Assembly: GCF_003703475.1 (NCBI RefSeq)
Contig: NZ_RDQM01000004.1
Location: 156,786-220,785 of the forward strand
DNA length: 64,000 nucleotides
Source: Allofranklinella schreckenbergeri
GTDB lineage: Bacteria; Pseudomonadota; Gammaproteobacteria; Burkholderiales; Burkholderiaceae_C
Direction: 5' to 3'
The translations under genes were made by a program, and so were the position numbers. The notes below the pieces were generated by a model. The model did no database searches. It worked only from the letters and a program-made list of their open reading frames with translations, and was not told the DNA's origin. Within the stretch, counting starts at the first letter, position 1. Each line of letters begins with the position of its first letter. Of the stretch, positions 27,033 through 39,024 are shown in pieces.

Positions 27033-28103
27033 TCACTCGACCAGCTCTTCGCAGGCCCGCACGATCAGCGGCACCGCCTCGGTCTTGGCGAGCTTGCGCG
27101 CTCGACGAGCGCGTTCAAGCAGCTCATGACGCGTGAGCGCACGCATAAAGTCCGCCAATCCTTCAGGTGTCATCAGGCTTTGCTCCATCAACCAGGCTGC
27201 GTCTTCATCAACCAAATAGCGCGCGTTCACGCTCTGATGGTCGTCCACGGCATGGGGATAAGGGACAAAGCACGCCGCCGCGCCTACGGCGGCGATTTCG
27301 GTCACGGTGCTGGCACCCGCGCGGCAAATCACCAAATCGGCATCGGCATAAGCTTTCGCTGTGTCCTTGATGAAAGGGATCAGGTCGGCACTCACTCCCG
27401 CTTGCTGGTAGTTGGCCTGCAAAGATTCAATCTGCTTTAAACCACTTTGATGCAGCACGTGGGGACGCTGTGCCTCGGGAAGCAACGCCAAGGCTTTGGG
27501 CACTATCTCATTGAGCGCCTGCGCTCCCAAGCTCCCGCCAACCACTAGCAGCTGCAATGGCCCCTCACGATCAGCGAAACGTCGGCTTGGCGCGTTTTGG
27601 CGCAGAAACTCACCTCGCAAAGGGTTGCCCACCCATTCCGCACCTTTCAACACCTTGGGGAAAGCCGTAAAAACGCGACGCGCCAAATGCGACAGCCACT
27701 GGTTGGCCATGCCCGCAACGGCATTTTGCTCATGGATGAACAGGGGGATACGCTTGCTGGCCGCAGCAAGTGCGCCCGGCACAGAAACGTAACCGCCAAA
27801 GCCCAAAACCACATCAGGTTTGATATGGGCCAAGAGCTTGCGCGCTTCCAAGACGGCATCCGGCAAAGCCAGCATGGGCCGCCATCCTTTACCGCGCACG
27901 CCGGAAAAGTTCAGGCAATGCAATTCCAAGCCATAGCCCGACACAATCTTGCCCTCCATCCCCGCATTACCGCCTATCCAGACGACATGCCAACCAGCAT
28001 CCTGCAAGCCTTGCGCCACGGCAACACCAGGAAAAATATGCCCACCGGTGCCACCTGCCATGACAACAGCCGTCTTCTGCGCGCCTTTACGCTCCCTCTT
28101 CAT
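27033..28103 (-). CDS. murG: UDP-GlcNAc:undecaprenyl-PP-MurNAc-pentapeptide transferase
   Basis: The GT28 glycosyltransferase that converts lipid I to lipid II on the inner face of the membrane. The 356-residue product has the Gly-rich loops [12 protein letters not shown] and [13 protein letters not shown], and the UDP-GlcNAc pocket [16 protein letters not shown]. It overlaps the ftsW stop by four bases (ATGA). Confidence 0.98.
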   Translation of the reverse strand: MKRERKGAQKTAVVMAGGTGGHIFPGVAVAQGLQDAGWHVVWIGGNAGMEGKIVSGYGLELHCLNFSGVRGKGWRPMLALPDAVLEARKLLAHIKPDVVLGFGGYVSVPGALAAASKRIPLFIHEQNAVAGMANQWLSHLARRVFTAFPKVLKGAEWVGNPLRGEFLRQNAPSRRFADREGPLQLLVVGGSLGAQALNEIVPKALALLPEAQRPHVLHQSGLKQIESLQANYQQAGVSADLIPFIKDTAKAYADADLVICRAGASTVTEIAAVGAAACFVPYPHAVDDHQSVNARYLVDEDAAWLMEQSLMTPEGLADFMRALTRHELLERARRARKLAKTEAVPLIVRACEELVE

Positions 28104-29371
28104 ATGCGCTCCCCCCGCATCAAACTTCTGTTTTCATAATCCACTCTCAACACAATCGCGATGGCCATCAAGCTCAGGAGCATCGCTGAGCCGCCAAAGC
28201 TCATTAAAGGCAGCGTCAAACCCTTGGTCGGCAGCGCCCCAAGAGTGACCCCAATATTGATCATGGATTGGATGCCAATCCACAAGCCAATGCCTTGGGC
28301 AACCAAGCCGGCAAAAATGCGATCCAGGGCCACGGCACGGCGACCAATCACCATGATGCGCCGCACCAGCCAGAAATACACGGCAATCAGCAACAGCACC
28401 CCGACCAAGCCCAGCTCCTCGCCAATGACCGCAAGAATGAAATCGGTATGCGGTTCAGGCAACCAGTGCAGCTTCTCCACACTGCCCCCCAGCCCTACAC
28501 CAAAGATCTCGCCCCGTCCAAAAGAAATCAGTGAATGGGTGAGTTGATAGCCTTCCTTGAGGCGATAGGACTCGTGCCAAGGGTTCAAATAGGCAAAAAA
28601 GCGAGCACGCCGATAAGGCTCCAGCCAAATCATCAGCACGAAGGCGCTTAGCAGCACCAGCAGCATCAATGCAAACCCTCGGATATTGACTCCGCCCAAA
28701 AACAAAATCCCCACTGCCGTGGATGCAACCACCACAAAAGCGCCCAAATCAGGCTCCGCCAGCAGCAGCAACCCGATGAACCCAACGGCTGCGCCAATAG
28801 GGGTCACTGCACGCATGAACTTCTCACGCACGTCCATGCGACGCACCATGTAATCGGCCGCGTAAATCACCACTGCCAGCTTGGCCAATTCCGAAGGCTG
28901 AAATCGCATCACGCCCAAAGGCAACCAACGCCTGGAGCCATTCACAGAAATCCCCAGACCCGGAATGAGCACAGCCACCAACAACACCAATGTGCCCAGC
29001 AGCACCCATATGGCATTTTTGCGCCAGACTTCCATTGGCACCTGGAACACCGCCACTGCCGCTACGAAGGCCACCGCGATAGACACTACATGGCGAATCA
29101 AGAAAAACTCATTGTGCACGCCTGTCATGCGCGGGCTATCACCCATAGCAATGGAGGCCGAGTACACCATCACCACACTCCAGGCCAAAATGCCCACAAG
29201 CACGCCAAGCAGGGTTTGATCCACCCCTTCCACGACGGAAGGCTGAGCTGTAGTGCGAAGCCCCGAAGTCATACCCATGGTATGCACAGGCACATCTGGC
29301 ATTTTCAGCCGCTCATCGCGACTTGTGATGCGCTGCCACCAACCGAAACGTTTATCGGCCTGCGTGCTCAT
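28100..29371 (-). CDS. ftsW: Septal peptidoglycan polymerase FtsW
   Basis: A SEDS-family glycosyltransferase that works with FtsI at the division site. The 423-residue product has a cytoplasmic N-terminal tail of about 50 residues followed by around ten membrane spans. Conserved SEDS features include [18 protein letters not shown], the loop with [17 protein letters not shown], and [19 protein letters not shown] near the C-terminus. The ATG at 29371 overlaps the murD stop by four bases; the upstream extension of the frame is rejected for that reason. Confidence 0.97.
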   Translation of the reverse strand: MSTQADKRFGWWQRITSRDERLKMPDVPVHTMGMTSGLRTTAQPSVVEGVDQTLLGVLVGILAWSVVMVYSASIAMGDSPRMTGVHNEFFLIRHVVSIAVAFVAAVAVFQVPMEVWRKNAIWVLLGTLVLLVAVLIPGLGISVNGSRRWLPLGVMRFQPSELAKLAVVIYAADYMVRRMDVREKFMRAVTPIGAAVGFIGLLLLAEPDLGAFVVVASTAVGILFLGGVNIRGFALMLLVLLSAFVLMIWLEPYRRARFFAYLNPWHESYRLKEGYQLTHSLISFGRGEIFGVGLGGSVEKLHWLPEPHTDFILAVIGEELGLVGVLLLIAVYFWLVRRIMVIGRRAVALDRIFAGLVAQGIGLWIGIQSMINIGVTLGALPTKGLTLPLMSFGGSAMLLSLMAIAIVLRVDYENRSLMRGERI

Positions 29372-31122
29372 GTCCAATCCCCCAATTCCTGACCGGCATC
29401 CAGAGCCAGAGCACGCACGCACGAGGTAAAAACTTCCGCGCGATGGGCATAGTCTCTAAACATATCCAGGCTCGCACACGCAGGTGAAAGCAGCACAGCA
29501 TCCCCGGGCTGGGCCAAGGAAGCTGCGTGCTGCACGGCATGCTCCAGCGTAGCTGCGTGGTACAGCGGAATGCCCGTGCCTTGCAAAGCAGCTTCGATCA
29601 CAGAAGCATCACGCCCAATCAGCAAAACAGCGCGCGCTGCCTGCCTCACAGGCCCGGCCAGAGGCGCAAAATCCTGCCCCTTGCCATCCCCACCAAGAAT
29701 CACTACCAGCCGACGCGCGCCCCCTTCCATAATCAGGCCGTCCAACGCAGCCACGGTGGCCCCCACATTGGTGCCTTTGCTGTCATCAATGTATTCAACC
29801 TCTTGTACAAAACCCAGTGATTGCACACGATGCGGCTCGCCACGGTATTCACGCAAGCCATGCAACATATGGGCCAAACTGGCTCCCGTGGTCGAGGCTA
29901 AAGCCAGCGCTGCCAAAGCATTGCTGATGTTGTGGCGGCCACGAATGCGCAGCGCTGCGCAAGGCATGAGGCGCTGGCAAAAAGCTTCCGACATCCGCAC
30001 CATCGGCTTGGCAGCACCAGCCCCACTCTGTACTCCCGGGACATCGCTGTAAACACGCGCCAGCCAAGGCATGCCCGCCTGGACTTCGACGCCCCAATCA
30101 CCCGCCTGCTCAGGCACACCTAAGCCAAAACGCAAAATGGCACGACCGGTTACTACAGCGCGATGACGCCCTTTAGCGGGCTTTTCGTTAGCCTCCGCCA
30201 ACTTGGGCATCAGGGCCATTGTTGTTGGATCGTCTCGATTGAGTATTGCCGTAGCTCGCTGACCATAAATACGCGCCTTTGCATGCACATAGGCCTGCAT
30301 GCTGCCGTGCCAATCCAAATGGTCTTCGCTGACATTCAGAATAGTCGCTGCTGTAGGCTCAAAATGGCTGGAGTATTCAAGCTGGAAACTGGAAAGCTCT
30401 AGCACCCAAGCTTGTGGCAAAGCCAGTGCGTAAGCATCAGGCTGCACCTGTTTCGCCACTGCAGCCGCATTGCTGCAATTCGCATGCAGCCCCTCATCCT
30501 CTTCTTGCGCGACGCTAACCTCCCCAGCACTCGCAGCAGACTTTTCCTGCTCTGCGCTTTCCGCGTGCGCGCTGGCGCCCTCGCAAGCACACTGCGCCGC
30601 TTGCATGCGCGATGCCAGGGTATCCAGCAGCGAAGGGCCAATATTCCCCGCCACAGCGACGCTTAAACCCGCTCTTTCAAGTAGCTGGCCCGTTAACGAC
30701 GTCACAGTGGTTTTACCGTTGGTCCCAGTAATGGCCAATACATACGGCCGGTAGCCATGTTCCTGGCGCAGCTTTGTCAGCATCTGGCTGAACAAATCCA
30801 GCTCACCACCGAAAAAGACGCCACTGTGTGCAGCCGCTGTGCGTACAGGCTCCACTTCAGCCAACGCCAATCCGGGTGAGCAATACACCGCCGAAATTTC
30901 TACATGCCCCACACGGCTGCGCAGCAGCGCAGCATCCAACGGCTGTCCCAGTACGCACTCTGCATCCGGCACTTCTTCGCGCAGATTAGCCCAATGCGGC
31001 GGTTGCGCACGCGTGTCTGCCACACGCACACGCATTCCTTGCGCGGCACACCAACGGGCCATCGCCAAGCCTGAAATGCCTAGGCCCAGAATCAGCACAA
31101 GAGGAGCAGTACTCTGTTTCAT
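29368..31122 (-). CDS. murD: UDP-MurNAc-L-alanine--D-glutamate ligase with internal insertion
   Basis: This enzyme adds D-glutamate in the cytoplasmic steps of peptidoglycan synthesis. The P-loop [27 protein letters not shown], and [11 protein letters not shown] motifs identify it. At 584 residues it is far longer than E. coli MurD (438). Most of the excess lies in a Glu/Ala/Ser-rich stretch of about 60 residues between [13 protein letters not shown] and [11 protein letters not shown], and in a second insertion around residues 340-385 ([12 protein letters not shown] onward). The catalytic motifs are intact, so the insertions are probably surface loops. It lies three bases after mraY. Confidence 0.95.
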   Translation of the reverse strand: MKQSTAPLVLILGLGISGLAMARWCAAQGMRVRVADTRAQPPHWANLREEVPDAECVLGQPLDAALLRSRVGHVEISAVYCSPGLALAEVEPVRTAAAHSGVFFGGELDLFSQMLTKLRQEHGYRPYVLAITGTNGKTTVTSLTGQLLERAGLSVAVAGNIGPSLLDTLASRMQAAQCACEGASAHAESAEQEKSAASAGEVSVAQEEDEGLHANCSNAAAVAKQVQPDAYALALPQAWVLELSSFQLEYSSHFEPTAATILNVSEDHLDWHGSMQAYVHAKARIYGQRATAILNRDDPTTMALMPKLAEANEKPAKGRHRAVVTGRAILRFGLGVPEQAGDWGVEVQAGMPWLARVYSDVPGVQSGAGAAKPMVRMSEAFCQRLMPCAALRIRGRHNISNALAALALASTTGASLAHMLHGLREYRGEPHRVQSLGFVQEVEYIDDSKGTNVGATVAALDGLIMEGGARRLVVILGGDGKGQDFAPLAGPVRQAARAVLLIGRDASVIEAALQGTGIPLYHAATLEHAVQHAASLAQPGDAVLLSPACASLDMFRDYAHRAEVFTSCVRALALDAGQELGDWT

Positions 31123-31125
31123 ACC

Positions 31126-32307
31126 CTACCTCAGCTTCAAACTGGCCAGCCCCACCATGCACAGGAAAATGGTGATGATCCAAAAGCGCACAACCACCTG
31201 TGTCTCTTTCCACCCCTTTTTCTCAAAGTGATGGTGCAGAGGCGCCATCAAAAACAGGCGTCGCCCTTGGCCATAACGACGGCGCGTGTACTTGAACCAA
31301 ACCACTTGCAGCATGACAGAGAGCGCTTCTGCCACGAAGATGCCGCCCATAATGGCCAGCACGAACTCCTGACGCACGATGACAGCAATGGCGCCCAACG
31401 CGCCGCCCAATGCCAGCGCGCCCACATCCCCCATGAACACTTGGGCAGGATGGGCGTTGAACCATAAAAAAGCCAAGCCCGCCCCAGCCATGGCAGCACA
31501 AAACACCAATAATTCGCCCGTTCCCGGGATATAAGGCAGGAACAGATAACGCGCGTACACGGCATGACCTGTGACGTAGGCAAAGACACCCAGCGATGCG
31601 CCCACCATGACCACAGGCATGATGGCCAGCCCATCCAACCCATCTGTAAAGTTGACGGCATTACTGGCGCCCACAATGACCAAAAAGCTCAACACCACAA
31701 AACCCAGCACGCCCAAGGGATAGGCCACCCCCTTGAAAAAGGGCACGGTCAATTGTGTGTTGAGTTCAAAGTCGGGAGAGAAGCCCGAGCGCACCCATTC
31801 GGCAAACAACACCAATACACGCCAGTTATCCACCTCGGAAATACTGAAGGCCAGATACAACGCTGCAACCAAACCGATCAGGGTTTGCAATAAGAATTTT
31901 TGGCGCGCAGGCATGCCCTCCGGATCTTTTCGCACGACCTTGCGCCAATCATCCATCCAACCGATCGCCCCAAAGCCCAGCGTGACCAGCAGCACAATCC
32001 ATACAAAGCGATTGCTCAAATCGGCCCACATCAATGTCGCAATGGCGATGGCGATAAGAATAAGCGCTCCACCCATTGTGGGCGTGCCGCTTTTAACCAA
32101 ATGGGTTTGCACGCCGTATTCGCGCACAGGCTGGCCGATTTTGAGCGAAACCAAATAGCGAATCACTCGCGGACCAGCTACCCAGCCAATCACCAACGCC
32201 GTCATGGCCCCCATCACGGCGCGGAAGGTCAAATACTGAAACACACGCAAAAAGCTCAGCCCATCAGGCGCTAGCGCCAACAAAATTTGCGAGAGCCAAA
32301 GCATCAT
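31126..32307 (-). CDS. mraY: Phospho-MurNAc-pentapeptide transferase
   Basis: The polytopic enzyme that forms lipid I by transferring phospho-MurNAc-pentapeptide to undecaprenyl phosphate. The 393-residue product has about ten membrane spans, the Asp pair in WMDDWRK, the catalytic [13 protein letters not shown] loop and the [15 protein letters not shown] motif. It overlaps the murF stop by four bases. Confidence 0.98.
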   Translation of the reverse strand: MMLWLSQILLALAPDGLSFLRVFQYLTFRAVMGAMTALVIGWVAGPRVIRYLVSLKIGQPVREYGVQTHLVKSGTPTMGGALILIAIAIATLMWADLSNRFVWIVLLVTLGFGAIGWMDDWRKVVRKDPEGMPARQKFLLQTLIGLVAALYLAFSISEVDNWRVLVLFAEWVRSGFSPDFELNTQLTVPFFKGVAYPLGVLGFVVLSFLVIVGASNAVNFTDGLDGLAIMPVVMVGASLGVFAYVTGHAVYARYLFLPYIPGTGELLVFCAAMAGAGLAFLWFNAHPAQVFMGDVGALALGGALGAIAVIVRQEFVLAIMGGIFVAEALSVMLQVVWFKYTRRRYGQGRRLFLMAPLHHHFEKKGWKETQVVVRFWIITIFLCMVGLASLKLR

Positions 32308-33728
32308 GGCTGCACCCTCCCGCCTGCTTGCTGAGCAGCATGCAGGGCATGCTCGAACGCACGCTCCATTGCCATGAAACGCGAACCTTTGACAAGCAAG
32401 CTTGCCAGAGCAGGCGTTTGCACAGCCAGCGCTTGGCTCAACGTCGCCATATCCTGAAAATGCCGCGCCGCATTACCGAAGGCAGCGGCAGCATGCCCTG
32501 CTAACCTTCCCAAACTCCACAAGCCATCAATGCCACGGCTTTTGGCATAGGCTCCTATTTCCGCATGGAACTGCTCGCCACGCTCGCCCACCTCGCCCAT
32601 ATCGCCCAACACCAGCAGGCGCGGGGAAGGAAGGGCAGCCAATACATCAATAGCAGCCAGAACAGAATCCGGGTTGGCGTTATAGCAATCGTCCACCAGC
32701 CATTGGCGGGTGCCATCGGCGTACACCACCGCATGCAAGACCCCTCGCCCTTTCACCGGACGAAAGGCATTCAGCCCCTGAACAATGGCTTCGTGAGGTA
32801 CTCCCGCCGCACTGGCAGCGGCGGCGGCGGCCACCGCATTGCAGAGGTTGTGTTGACCTAAAGCAGCCAACGTTACGGGAGCCGGTACACCATCAACGCA
32901 CAAGTCCAATGCCCAACCCGCGTGCATGTCAATGTGCCATTGGGCTTGCAGGATGCGGGTGCGACCTTGCGCAACACCAAAGGTGTGAACGGTGCGTGCA
33001 CCTGCCAGGCTCTGCCACAGCGCGCTGTAAGCGTCATCAGCGGGGAATACCGCCACACCATCAACAGGCAATGCCCTGATAGCGGCGCCATTTTCTTCGG
33101 CCACAGCCTGCACGCTGTGCATGAATTCTTGGTGCTCTCGCTGAGCGTTGTTTACCAACGCCACCGTGGGCTGGGCAATCCCAGCCAACAACGCAATTTC
33201 GCCAGAATGGTTCATGCCCAGTTCAAACACGGCTGCGCGGTGTGTCGAACGCAATCGCAACACCATCAGCGGCAGACCAATTTCATTATTGAAATTGCCC
33301 TGCGTTGCCAGGCAGGCATCGTCATAAGCAGCACGCAAGATCGCGGCGAGCATTTGCGTAACAGTGGTTTTACCGTTGCTCCCTGTCACCGCAATCACCG
33401 GAATCTCAAAGAGAGATCGCCACTGGCGCGCCAGTGCTTGCAAAGCAATTCGGGTATCCGCCACTTCAAGGCATGGCAGCCCTTTGATGGCTCTGCCTGC
33501 TTGCACCAATGCAGCCGCACTGCCTGCATCGCGCGCCTGAACAAGAAAATCGTGCGCATCAAAACGCTCGCCAACCAACGCTACGAACAAATCGCCCGTT
33601 TGTAAGGTGCGACTATCGCTATGCACCCGTTCCAACGCAACCGCCGCGGGGTCTGTCACACCGCACACCGTGCAGGGCACTCCGCCCTGCTCCAAAAGTT
33701 GCGCGGCCAATGCCAAGCTCATCATCAT
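32304..33728 (-). CDS. murF: UDP-MurNAc-tripeptide--D-Ala-D-Ala ligase
   Basis: This ligase adds the D-Ala-D-Ala dipeptide to complete the pentapeptide precursor. The 474-residue product has the P-loop [15 protein letters not shown], the [11 protein letters not shown] motif, and [16 protein letters not shown]. Overlaps of four bases occur on both sides (murE and mraY), as in a tightly coupled operon. Confidence 0.98.
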   Translation of the reverse strand: MMMSLALAAQLLEQGGVPCTVCGVTDPAAVALERVHSDSRTLQTGDLFVALVGERFDAHDFLVQARDAGSAAALVQAGRAIKGLPCLEVADTRIALQALARQWRSLFEIPVIAVTGSNGKTTVTQMLAAILRAAYDDACLATQGNFNNEIGLPLMVLRLRSTHRAAVFELGMNHSGEIALLAGIAQPTVALVNNAQREHQEFMHSVQAVAEENGAAIRALPVDGVAVFPADDAYSALWQSLAGARTVHTFGVAQGRTRILQAQWHIDMHAGWALDLCVDGVPAPVTLAALGQHNLCNAVAAAAAASAAGVPHEAIVQGLNAFRPVKGRGVLHAVVYADGTRQWLVDDCYNANPDSVLAAIDVLAALPSPRLLVLGDMGEVGERGEQFHAEIGAYAKSRGIDGLWSLGRLAGHAAAAFGNAARHFQDMATLSQALAVQTPALASLLVKGSRFMAMERAFEHALHAAQQAGGRVQP

Positions 33729-35308
33729 GCGCCCCTCACTTTCTGAGCTGCGCTGCGCAGTCCCAATGCCTGTTGTGCCTCTTGCATATCTGAGAATGGG
33801 TGTTTGACGCCTTTGACTTCTTGGTAATCCTCATGCCCCTTGCCTGCAATCAGCACTACATCACAAGCATTGGCTTGGGTCACCGCCTGCGCAATCGCTT
33901 GTCTGCGATCTTCCAGAATGTGTGCGGCTTGACGTTGCGCCAAAGTGAGACCTGTTAGCACTTGAGCAATGATGGCGGCGGGGTGCTCCCGGCGCGGGTT
34001 GTCACTGGTGATCCATAACGCATCAGCCCCTTGCGCTGCCGCCATGGCCATCAGCGGGCGTTTGCCCGGATCACGATCGCCCCCACAACCAAACACCACA
34101 TTCAACTGCCCACCCCGCTGCTGTGCCACAGGGCGCAACGCCTGCAAGGCTGCGCGTAAGGCATCCGGGGTATGTGCGTAATCCACCACCACCAGCGGTT
34201 GCGTTGGCTGAGCTGGCACGATCTGCATACGGCCAGGAACAGCGGGTAAATTGGCACACCATGCTGCCGCTTGCGCCAACGCCACCCCCCGCGCGCGCAA
34301 TACACACAAAAGCGCCAAAACGTTTTGCACGTTGTAAAGCCCTGTCACACCTGCCCGCATGCGCAGGCTTTGAACCGGGCTCGTCTGTTCATCCGGTGCG
34401 CTGTGCGGATACTCCTGCACTTCGAATATGGCGCTGCCGTCACCAAATTGCACGTCCACGCCCATCAGGCGCGCGCGCGCGACAGGCAAAGACTCAGCAG
34501 CCACAGCGTAATCCCACACATCCAGACCAGTGCGCGCGCTTGCCAGTGCACGGAGCTTGACGCCATAAGCATCTTGCGCATTGACGACAGCCACTTGCAA
34601 ATCAGGCCACTCGAACAAGCGTTGTTTGGCCCGCCCATAAGCCTGCATAGTGCCGTGGTAGTCCAAATGGTCTTGCGTGAGGTTCGTAAATACCGCCACA
34701 GGAATGCGTGTGCCATTGAGACGGCCTTGCTCCAAACCGATGGAAGAAGCCTCTAAAGCACATGCAGTCGCACCTTGCTTACGCAGGCAACTCAGCTCCC
34801 ATTGCAAACGCAGGGCATCTGGCGAAGTCATGCCTGTTTCCGCCACCATTGGAGGGATGCCCACGCCTAAAGTGCCGATATAACCGCATGGCGCCTCCGC
34901 ACTCCCGCTGGCATGTGCCAGCCACCAAGCCAGTGTCGTCTTGCCATTGGTTCCAGTGACGGCTAGCACATCCATCTGAGCGCTAGGCTGCCCCCACCAC
35001 AAGGCAGCAATTTCACCAGCCATGCGTTGCAACCCCTCGCACAAAGCAAGGCTGTGCCGCGCTTTCGTTTCGCGCGACCAAGCGGCGGAGTCTGCGTCGC
35101 ACGCTTCCGCCAACACTGCCGAAGCACCCGAACGCAATGCGGCCACAACATGCTTGCGCCCATCCTGGGCGAACCCAGGCCAAGCTAAAAAAACATCACC
35201 CGACTGCAACAACCGACTATCGCTGTGCAAGCGCGCGCCTGCATGCACACGCTGGCGCAGCCAAGCCACCGCTTGCTCGGGCGTATCCAGACGTTGCAGC
35301 ACGCTCAT
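33725..35308 (-). CDS. murE: UDP-MurNAc-L-Ala-D-Glu--meso-diaminopimelate ligase
   Basis: This ligase adds the third residue of the stem peptide. The 527-residue product has the P-loop [15 protein letters not shown] and the motif SDNPRREHP; DNPR is the signature for meso-diaminopimelate rather than lysine. YAHTPDALRAAL is the usual C-domain block. It overlaps ftsI and murF by four bases each. Confidence 0.98.
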   Translation of the reverse strand: MSVLQRLDTPEQAVAWLRQRVHAGARLHSDSRLLQSGDVFLAWPGFAQDGRKHVVAALRSGASAVLAEACDADSAAWSRETKARHSLALCEGLQRMAGEIAALWWGQPSAQMDVLAVTGTNGKTTLAWWLAHASGSAEAPCGYIGTLGVGIPPMVAETGMTSPDALRLQWELSCLRKQGATACALEASSIGLEQGRLNGTRIPVAVFTNLTQDHLDYHGTMQAYGRAKQRLFEWPDLQVAVVNAQDAYGVKLRALASARTGLDVWDYAVAAESLPVARARLMGVDVQFGDGSAIFEVQEYPHSAPDEQTSPVQSLRMRAGVTGLYNVQNVLALLCVLRARGVALAQAAAWCANLPAVPGRMQIVPAQPTQPLVVVDYAHTPDALRAALQALRPVAQQRGGQLNVVFGCGGDRDPGKRPLMAMAAAQGADALWITSDNPRREHPAAIIAQVLTGLTLAQRQAAHILEDRRQAIAQAVTQANACDVVLIAGKGHEDYQEVKGVKHPFSDMQEAQQALGLRSAAQKVRGA

Positions 35309-37071
35309 TGCAACACCTCCTCCTCATCGACCCCCGAGGCCACAATTTGCGGCTTGACATCCATATCGGGCTGTACACCCAGCAAGCGTAAGGTCTGCTG
35401 CACCACCTGACTAAACAGTGGCGCGGCAACAGCTCCGCCGTAATACTGGCCTGCGCTGGGCTCATCAATCATGACGGCAACGATGATGCGGGGATCCTCA
35501 ATAGGGGCTAGCCCTACAAACCACGAACGGTATTTATTAGCCGCATAGTGCTTGCCGATTTGCTTGCGTGCCGTGCCGGACTTACCGCCCACGGAGTAGC
35601 CCACAGTCTGCGCGCGCTGACCCGAGCCGCCCGGCGCAGCGGCCATTTGCAGCATCTTCAAAACTGCCCGCGCCGTTTTGGGTGAGAACACCTGCACCCC
35701 CACCGGCGGCTGCTCGCGTCGAATCAGCGAAGCGGGCAACAAAACGCCCTCATTGGCAAACACGGTATAGGCGCGGGCCATTTGCAACAAACTGGCCGAC
35801 AGCCCATAGCCATAGGACATGGTGGCCTTCTCCACGGGGCGCCAAGTCTTCCAGGGCCGCAAACTGCCGCTGGCCACCGCAGGAAAGCCGATCTGCGGCC
35901 TTTCACCAAAGCCCACTGCCGAGAGTACCTCCCACATATAGCTCGACTCCATCATCTGAGCGAGCTTGGTTGTGCCTACGTTGCTGGATTTCTGGATGAT
36001 GCCTTCAACCGTCAAGTTACCGAAATTGCGCACATCCGAGAGCCTGGCTCCCGTCACCATGATGTGACCAGGATGGGTATTAATCACCGTGCGCGGATTG
36101 ACCACTCCCGCTTCGAGGGCCATCGCCACAGTCAGCGGCTTCATCACCGAGCCTGGCTCGAAAACATCGGTCAAAGCACGGTTGCGCGAGCGGTGGTACA
36201 GCTCATCGCGCGTCAGCCGCGAGCGCTCGGCAGGGTCGTAATTGGGGTAGTTGGCCAGCGCCAAAATCTCCCCCGTACGCGCATCCAGCACCACCACGCT
36301 ACCAGCCTTGGCTTTATGCGCCTGTACCTGCTCCAGCAATTTTCTATTGGTGAAAAACTGCACCTTGCTGTCGATGGCAAGGTGCACATCGCTGCCATCG
36401 ACAGGCGCTACCTCATAGCCCTCAATCGTTTGCTCAAGGCGGTTGTTGATCTCACGACGCGAACCCGCCACGCCAGCGAGTTTGGCGTCATAGGCGGCCT
36501 CTATTCCTTCCTGGCCTTTGTCCTCTAAATTCGTAAAGCCCACGATATGGGAGACTGCCGGGCCTTCGGGATATTGACGCTTGTACCCTTTCTCCAAATA
36601 AACGCCGTGGATCCCAAGGGCCTGAATTTGTTGGCCAATTTCCCACTCCACAGGGCGGCCCACCCGCACCTGACCAAAACCGCTAATGGAAGCAAGCTTA
36701 TCGTTCAGCTCCTTCAGCGTGATCCCCAGCAACTCAGCCAACCGGGTCAAATCGCTGGCTTTTGCCCCTCCCTTCCTCAACTCCGTCGGATTCGCCGATA
36801 CGATGGCAAAAGGCACACTGGATGCCAAAATCAAGCCGTTGCGATCAAGCACTTTGCCGCGGTTGGCTGGCAAGTCCACGGTGCGGGCATACCGTTTCTC
36901 CCCTTCCGTCTGGAAAAACTCATTGGAGAACACCTGCACATACGCAGCGCGCACGATCAACCCCAGAAACACTAGCGCCAACATCACCAGTACAAACCGG
37001 CTACGCCAAACAGGCGCCTTGCTGGCCAGCAACGGGCTGGTGGCGTAAGCGACAGGACGCACCCTGCTCAT
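35305..37071 (-). CDS. ftsI: Septal transpeptidase FtsI (PBP3)
   Basis: A class B penicillin-binding protein that cross-links septal peptidoglycan with FtsW. The 588-residue product has one N-terminal transmembrane helix (about residues 25-45), a dimerisation domain, and the transpeptidase motifs SVMK (in FEPGSVMKPL), SSN (KSSNVGTTKL) and KSGTA (GGKSGTARK). It overlaps ftsL by four bases. Confidence 0.98.
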   Translation of the reverse strand: MSRVRPVAYATSPLLASKAPVWRSRFVLVMLALVFLGLIVRAAYVQVFSNEFFQTEGEKRYARTVDLPANRGKVLDRNGLILASSVPFAIVSANPTELRKGGAKASDLTRLAELLGITLKELNDKLASISGFGQVRVGRPVEWEIGQQIQALGIHGVYLEKGYKRQYPEGPAVSHIVGFTNLEDKGQEGIEAAYDAKLAGVAGSRREINNRLEQTIEGYEVAPVDGSDVHLAIDSKVQFFTNRKLLEQVQAHKAKAGSVVVLDARTGEILALANYPNYDPAERSRLTRDELYHRSRNRALTDVFEPGSVMKPLTVAMALEAGVVNPRTVINTHPGHIMVTGARLSDVRNFGNLTVEGIIQKSSNVGTTKLAQMMESSYMWEVLSAVGFGERPQIGFPAVASGSLRPWKTWRPVEKATMSYGYGLSASLLQMARAYTVFANEGVLLPASLIRREQPPVGVQVFSPKTARAVLKMLQMAAAPGGSGQRAQTVGYSVGGKSGTARKQIGKHYAANKYRSWFVGLAPIEDPRIIVAVMIDEPSAGQYYGGAVAAPLFSQVVQQTLRLLGVQPDMDVKPQIVASGVDEEEVLQ

Positions 37072-37397
37072 GGCGCGCCCCCTTCAGAACCGACAGGAGC
37101 GGCCTGATCCAGCACCCGCTGCGTGCGCGTAGCTGGCTCGTGGACATACCGAGTCGTTGCGGGCGTGGCAGCGCGCATTTGCAAATCGGTGCGCGCAAAT
37201 TGATCCACCCGTACCGCAGCCGCTTGCGCGCGCAGCATCACTTGCAGCGCTTCAAACTCCGTCTCCAATTGCCGCGCCAGACGAACTTCCTTGTCCAGCT
37301 CGGAATACAACCGCCGCGCATCGTATTGCACGCGCACCAAAGCCAACGCCGACGCCACCGCCAACAACAGCAGCAACAGATTCAGACGCACGACCAT
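37068..37397 (-). CDS. ftsL: Cell division protein FtsL
   Basis: A 109-residue bitopic protein that forms the FtsQLB complex. A hydrophobic N-terminal helix (residues 3-20, rich in Leu) is followed by a coiled-coil with heptads around [21 protein letters not shown], then a Thr/Ala/Arg tail. Position between rsmH and ftsI is diagnostic. Its start overlaps the rsmH end by 16 bases. Confidence 0.93.
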   Translation of the reverse strand: MVVRLNLLLLLLAVASALALVRVQYDARRLYSELDKEVRLARQLETEFEALQVMLRAQAAAVRVDQFARTDLQMRAATPATTRYVHEPATRTQRVLDQAAPVGSEGGAP

Positions 37398-38332
37398 ACT
37401 GCCTCCGTTCTCTGTGCCACGCGCATGATGGCGCTGCGCGCCCGAGGATTGGCGGCTACCTCCTGCGCGCTGGGGCGAATGCGCGCCACCGCAACCAGTG
37501 GCATGGCTTGCACCTGAGCGCTCACGATGGGCACACGACGGTCGTAGCCAGGCTCGCGCGCATGCGCATCAATAAACCGCTTGACGATGCGATCTTCCAG
37601 CGAATGAAAGCTGATCACTACCAGGCGACCACCCGGACGCAACACCCGCAACGCCGCTTCTAGCGCTTGTCGCAATTCCTCAAGCTCTGCGTTGATGAAA
37701 ATCCGTAAAGCCTGAAAGGTGCGCGTCGCAGGGTTCTGCCCCGGCTCACGACTTTTGACCGCACCAGCCACGAGTGCGGCAAGTTCTGCGGTGCGGGCAA
37801 TAGCCCCCCGCTCCTGTCGGCGAGCAATAATCGCCGCTGCAATGCGGCCAGCATACCGTTCTTCACCATATTCACGTATCACCTCGGCAATCTCGCCCTG
37901 TTCGGCGTGTGCTAACCACTGCGCCGCCGTTTGTCCACGCGTACTGTCCATACGCATGTCCAGCGGGCCATCCATACGAAAACTGAATCCACGGCTGGCA
38001 TCGTCAAGTTGAGGCGAACTCACGCCCAAGTCCAACAACACCCCATCCACACTGGCCTCTGGCAATTGCGCCAAATGGGCAAACCCTTCGTGGCGGATTT
38101 GCATGCGCGCATCCCCCATCGCTTGTGCACAGGCAATGGCTTGCGGATCTTTATCAAAAACGATTAATTCATCGGCAACGCCCATGCGCGCCAGAATGGC
38201 TCGGCTATGGCCACCGCGCCCAAATGTGGCATCCACCCAGCGCAAAGGCGTGCCTGCCGGGCGCGTTTCAACGGCGCCAAACAATGCATCAACAGCCTCG
38301 TGAAGGAGGACGGTAGTGTGCTCAAACTGCAT
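37382..38332 (-). CDS. rsmH: 16S rRNA (cytosine-1402-N4)-methyltransferase
   Basis: A SAM-dependent methyltransferase (MraW) acting on C1402 in the ribosomal P site. The 316-residue product has the N-terminal [13 protein letters not shown], the SAM-binding [33 protein letters not shown], and the C-terminal [15 protein letters not shown]. It follows mraZ by 12 bases. Confidence 0.98.
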   Translation of the reverse strand: MQFEHTTVLLHEAVDALFGAVETRPAGTPLRWVDATFGRGGHSRAILARMGVADELIVFDKDPQAIACAQAMGDARMQIRHEGFAHLAQLPEASVDGVLLDLGVSSPQLDDASRGFSFRMDGPLDMRMDSTRGQTAAQWLAHAEQGEIAEVIREYGEERYAGRIAAAIIARRQERGAIARTAELAALVAGAVKSREPGQNPATRTFQALRIFINAELEELRQALEAALRVLRPGGRLVVISFHSLEDRIVKRFIDAHAREPGYDRRVPIVSAQVQAMPLVAVARIRPSAQEVAANPRARSAIMRVAQRTEAVWSCV

Positions 38333-38344
38333 CTCAGCACCCCG

Positions 38345-38776
38345 TCAAAAAGTGAAATCTTTCAGCGCATCAGGCATGCCCTCGGCCATGGCCGCCGCTT
38401 CTTTTTCTTCGTAAATGGCCTTATCCCACAGCTCGAAGTAGCTCCCCATACCCAGCAATAGCGCCCCTTTTGTCAGCTTGGCAGCCTCGCGCAACTCAGG
38501 CGCCACCAGCAAGCGCCCTGTGGCGTCTATATCGGTGTCCAGTGCGCTGCCCACCAGGATGCGCTTAAACCATTTGGCAGATTCGGGCAGCTCCAACACC
38601 TTGGTGCGGTAGCGCTCCCAATCGGGGCGCGGAAACAACATCAAGCACCCATCGGGGCTGCGCGTGAGCGTGACCCGCCCTTCAAACTGCCCTACCAGGA
38701 CGTCCCGATACCGGGTCGGCACAGAAAGCCGCCCCTTGGCATCGATAGTGACGGAGGAAATCCCCTGGAAAAGCAT
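38345..38776 (-). CDS. mraZ: Transcriptional regulator MraZ
   Basis: A 143-residue AbrB-like repressor that heads and controls the dcw operon. Two SpoVT-AbrB-type repeats are visible, with the DXXXR motifs in [13 protein letters not shown] and [13 protein letters not shown]. It forms an oligomeric ring that binds repeated GTGG-type boxes in its own promoter. A candidate pair of such boxes lies at 38808-38821. Confidence 0.97.
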   Translation of the reverse strand: MLFQGISSVTIDAKGRLSVPTRYRDVLVGQFEGRVTLTRSPDGCLMLFPRPDWERYRTKVLELPESAKWFKRILVGSALDTDIDATGRLLVAPELREAAKLTKGALLLGMGSYFELWDKAIYEEKEAAAMAEGMPDALKDFTF

Positions 38777-38807
38777 GATTCAACCCAAATGCAGGCCAGC
38801 CCCTATT

Positions 38808-38821
38808 CCACATAAAACCAC
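38808..38821 (-). promoter_or_regulatory. Candidate MraZ boxes upstream of mraZ
   Basis: On the minus strand two GTGG units lie exactly 10 bp apart, 32 bases upstream of the mraZ start. Known MraZ operators are three or so GTGG/TGGG repeats at 10-bp spacing; a clear third copy is not visible, so this is a partial match. Confidence 0.45.
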
Positions 38822-38916
38822 ATAAGGGCCTATTTCGGCACGAAGTGTCACTGTAGCAGGATTTGCTGAAGCTAATTCTGCGAGAGACAATTTTTTGCAG
38901 TCGAATCAATAAGTTA

Positions 38917-38947
38917 GCCGCCAGTGTCAACAAGTGACACTGGCGGC
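38917..38947 (-). terminator. Hairpin after hslU
   Basis: A perfect 12-bp-plus stem GCCGCCAGTGTC / GACACTGGCGGC (five-to-seven-base loop) lies 78 bases beyond the hslU stop and upstream of mraZ. The U tract is weak, so termination may be partial. Confidence 0.6.
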
Positions 38948-39024
38948 CTAGCTGTTTAAAAATAATGGGTTACACCCGATTTAGAAAGTAATGAGTGAGA
39001 TAAAGATCTCTAAAACTGGCATCT

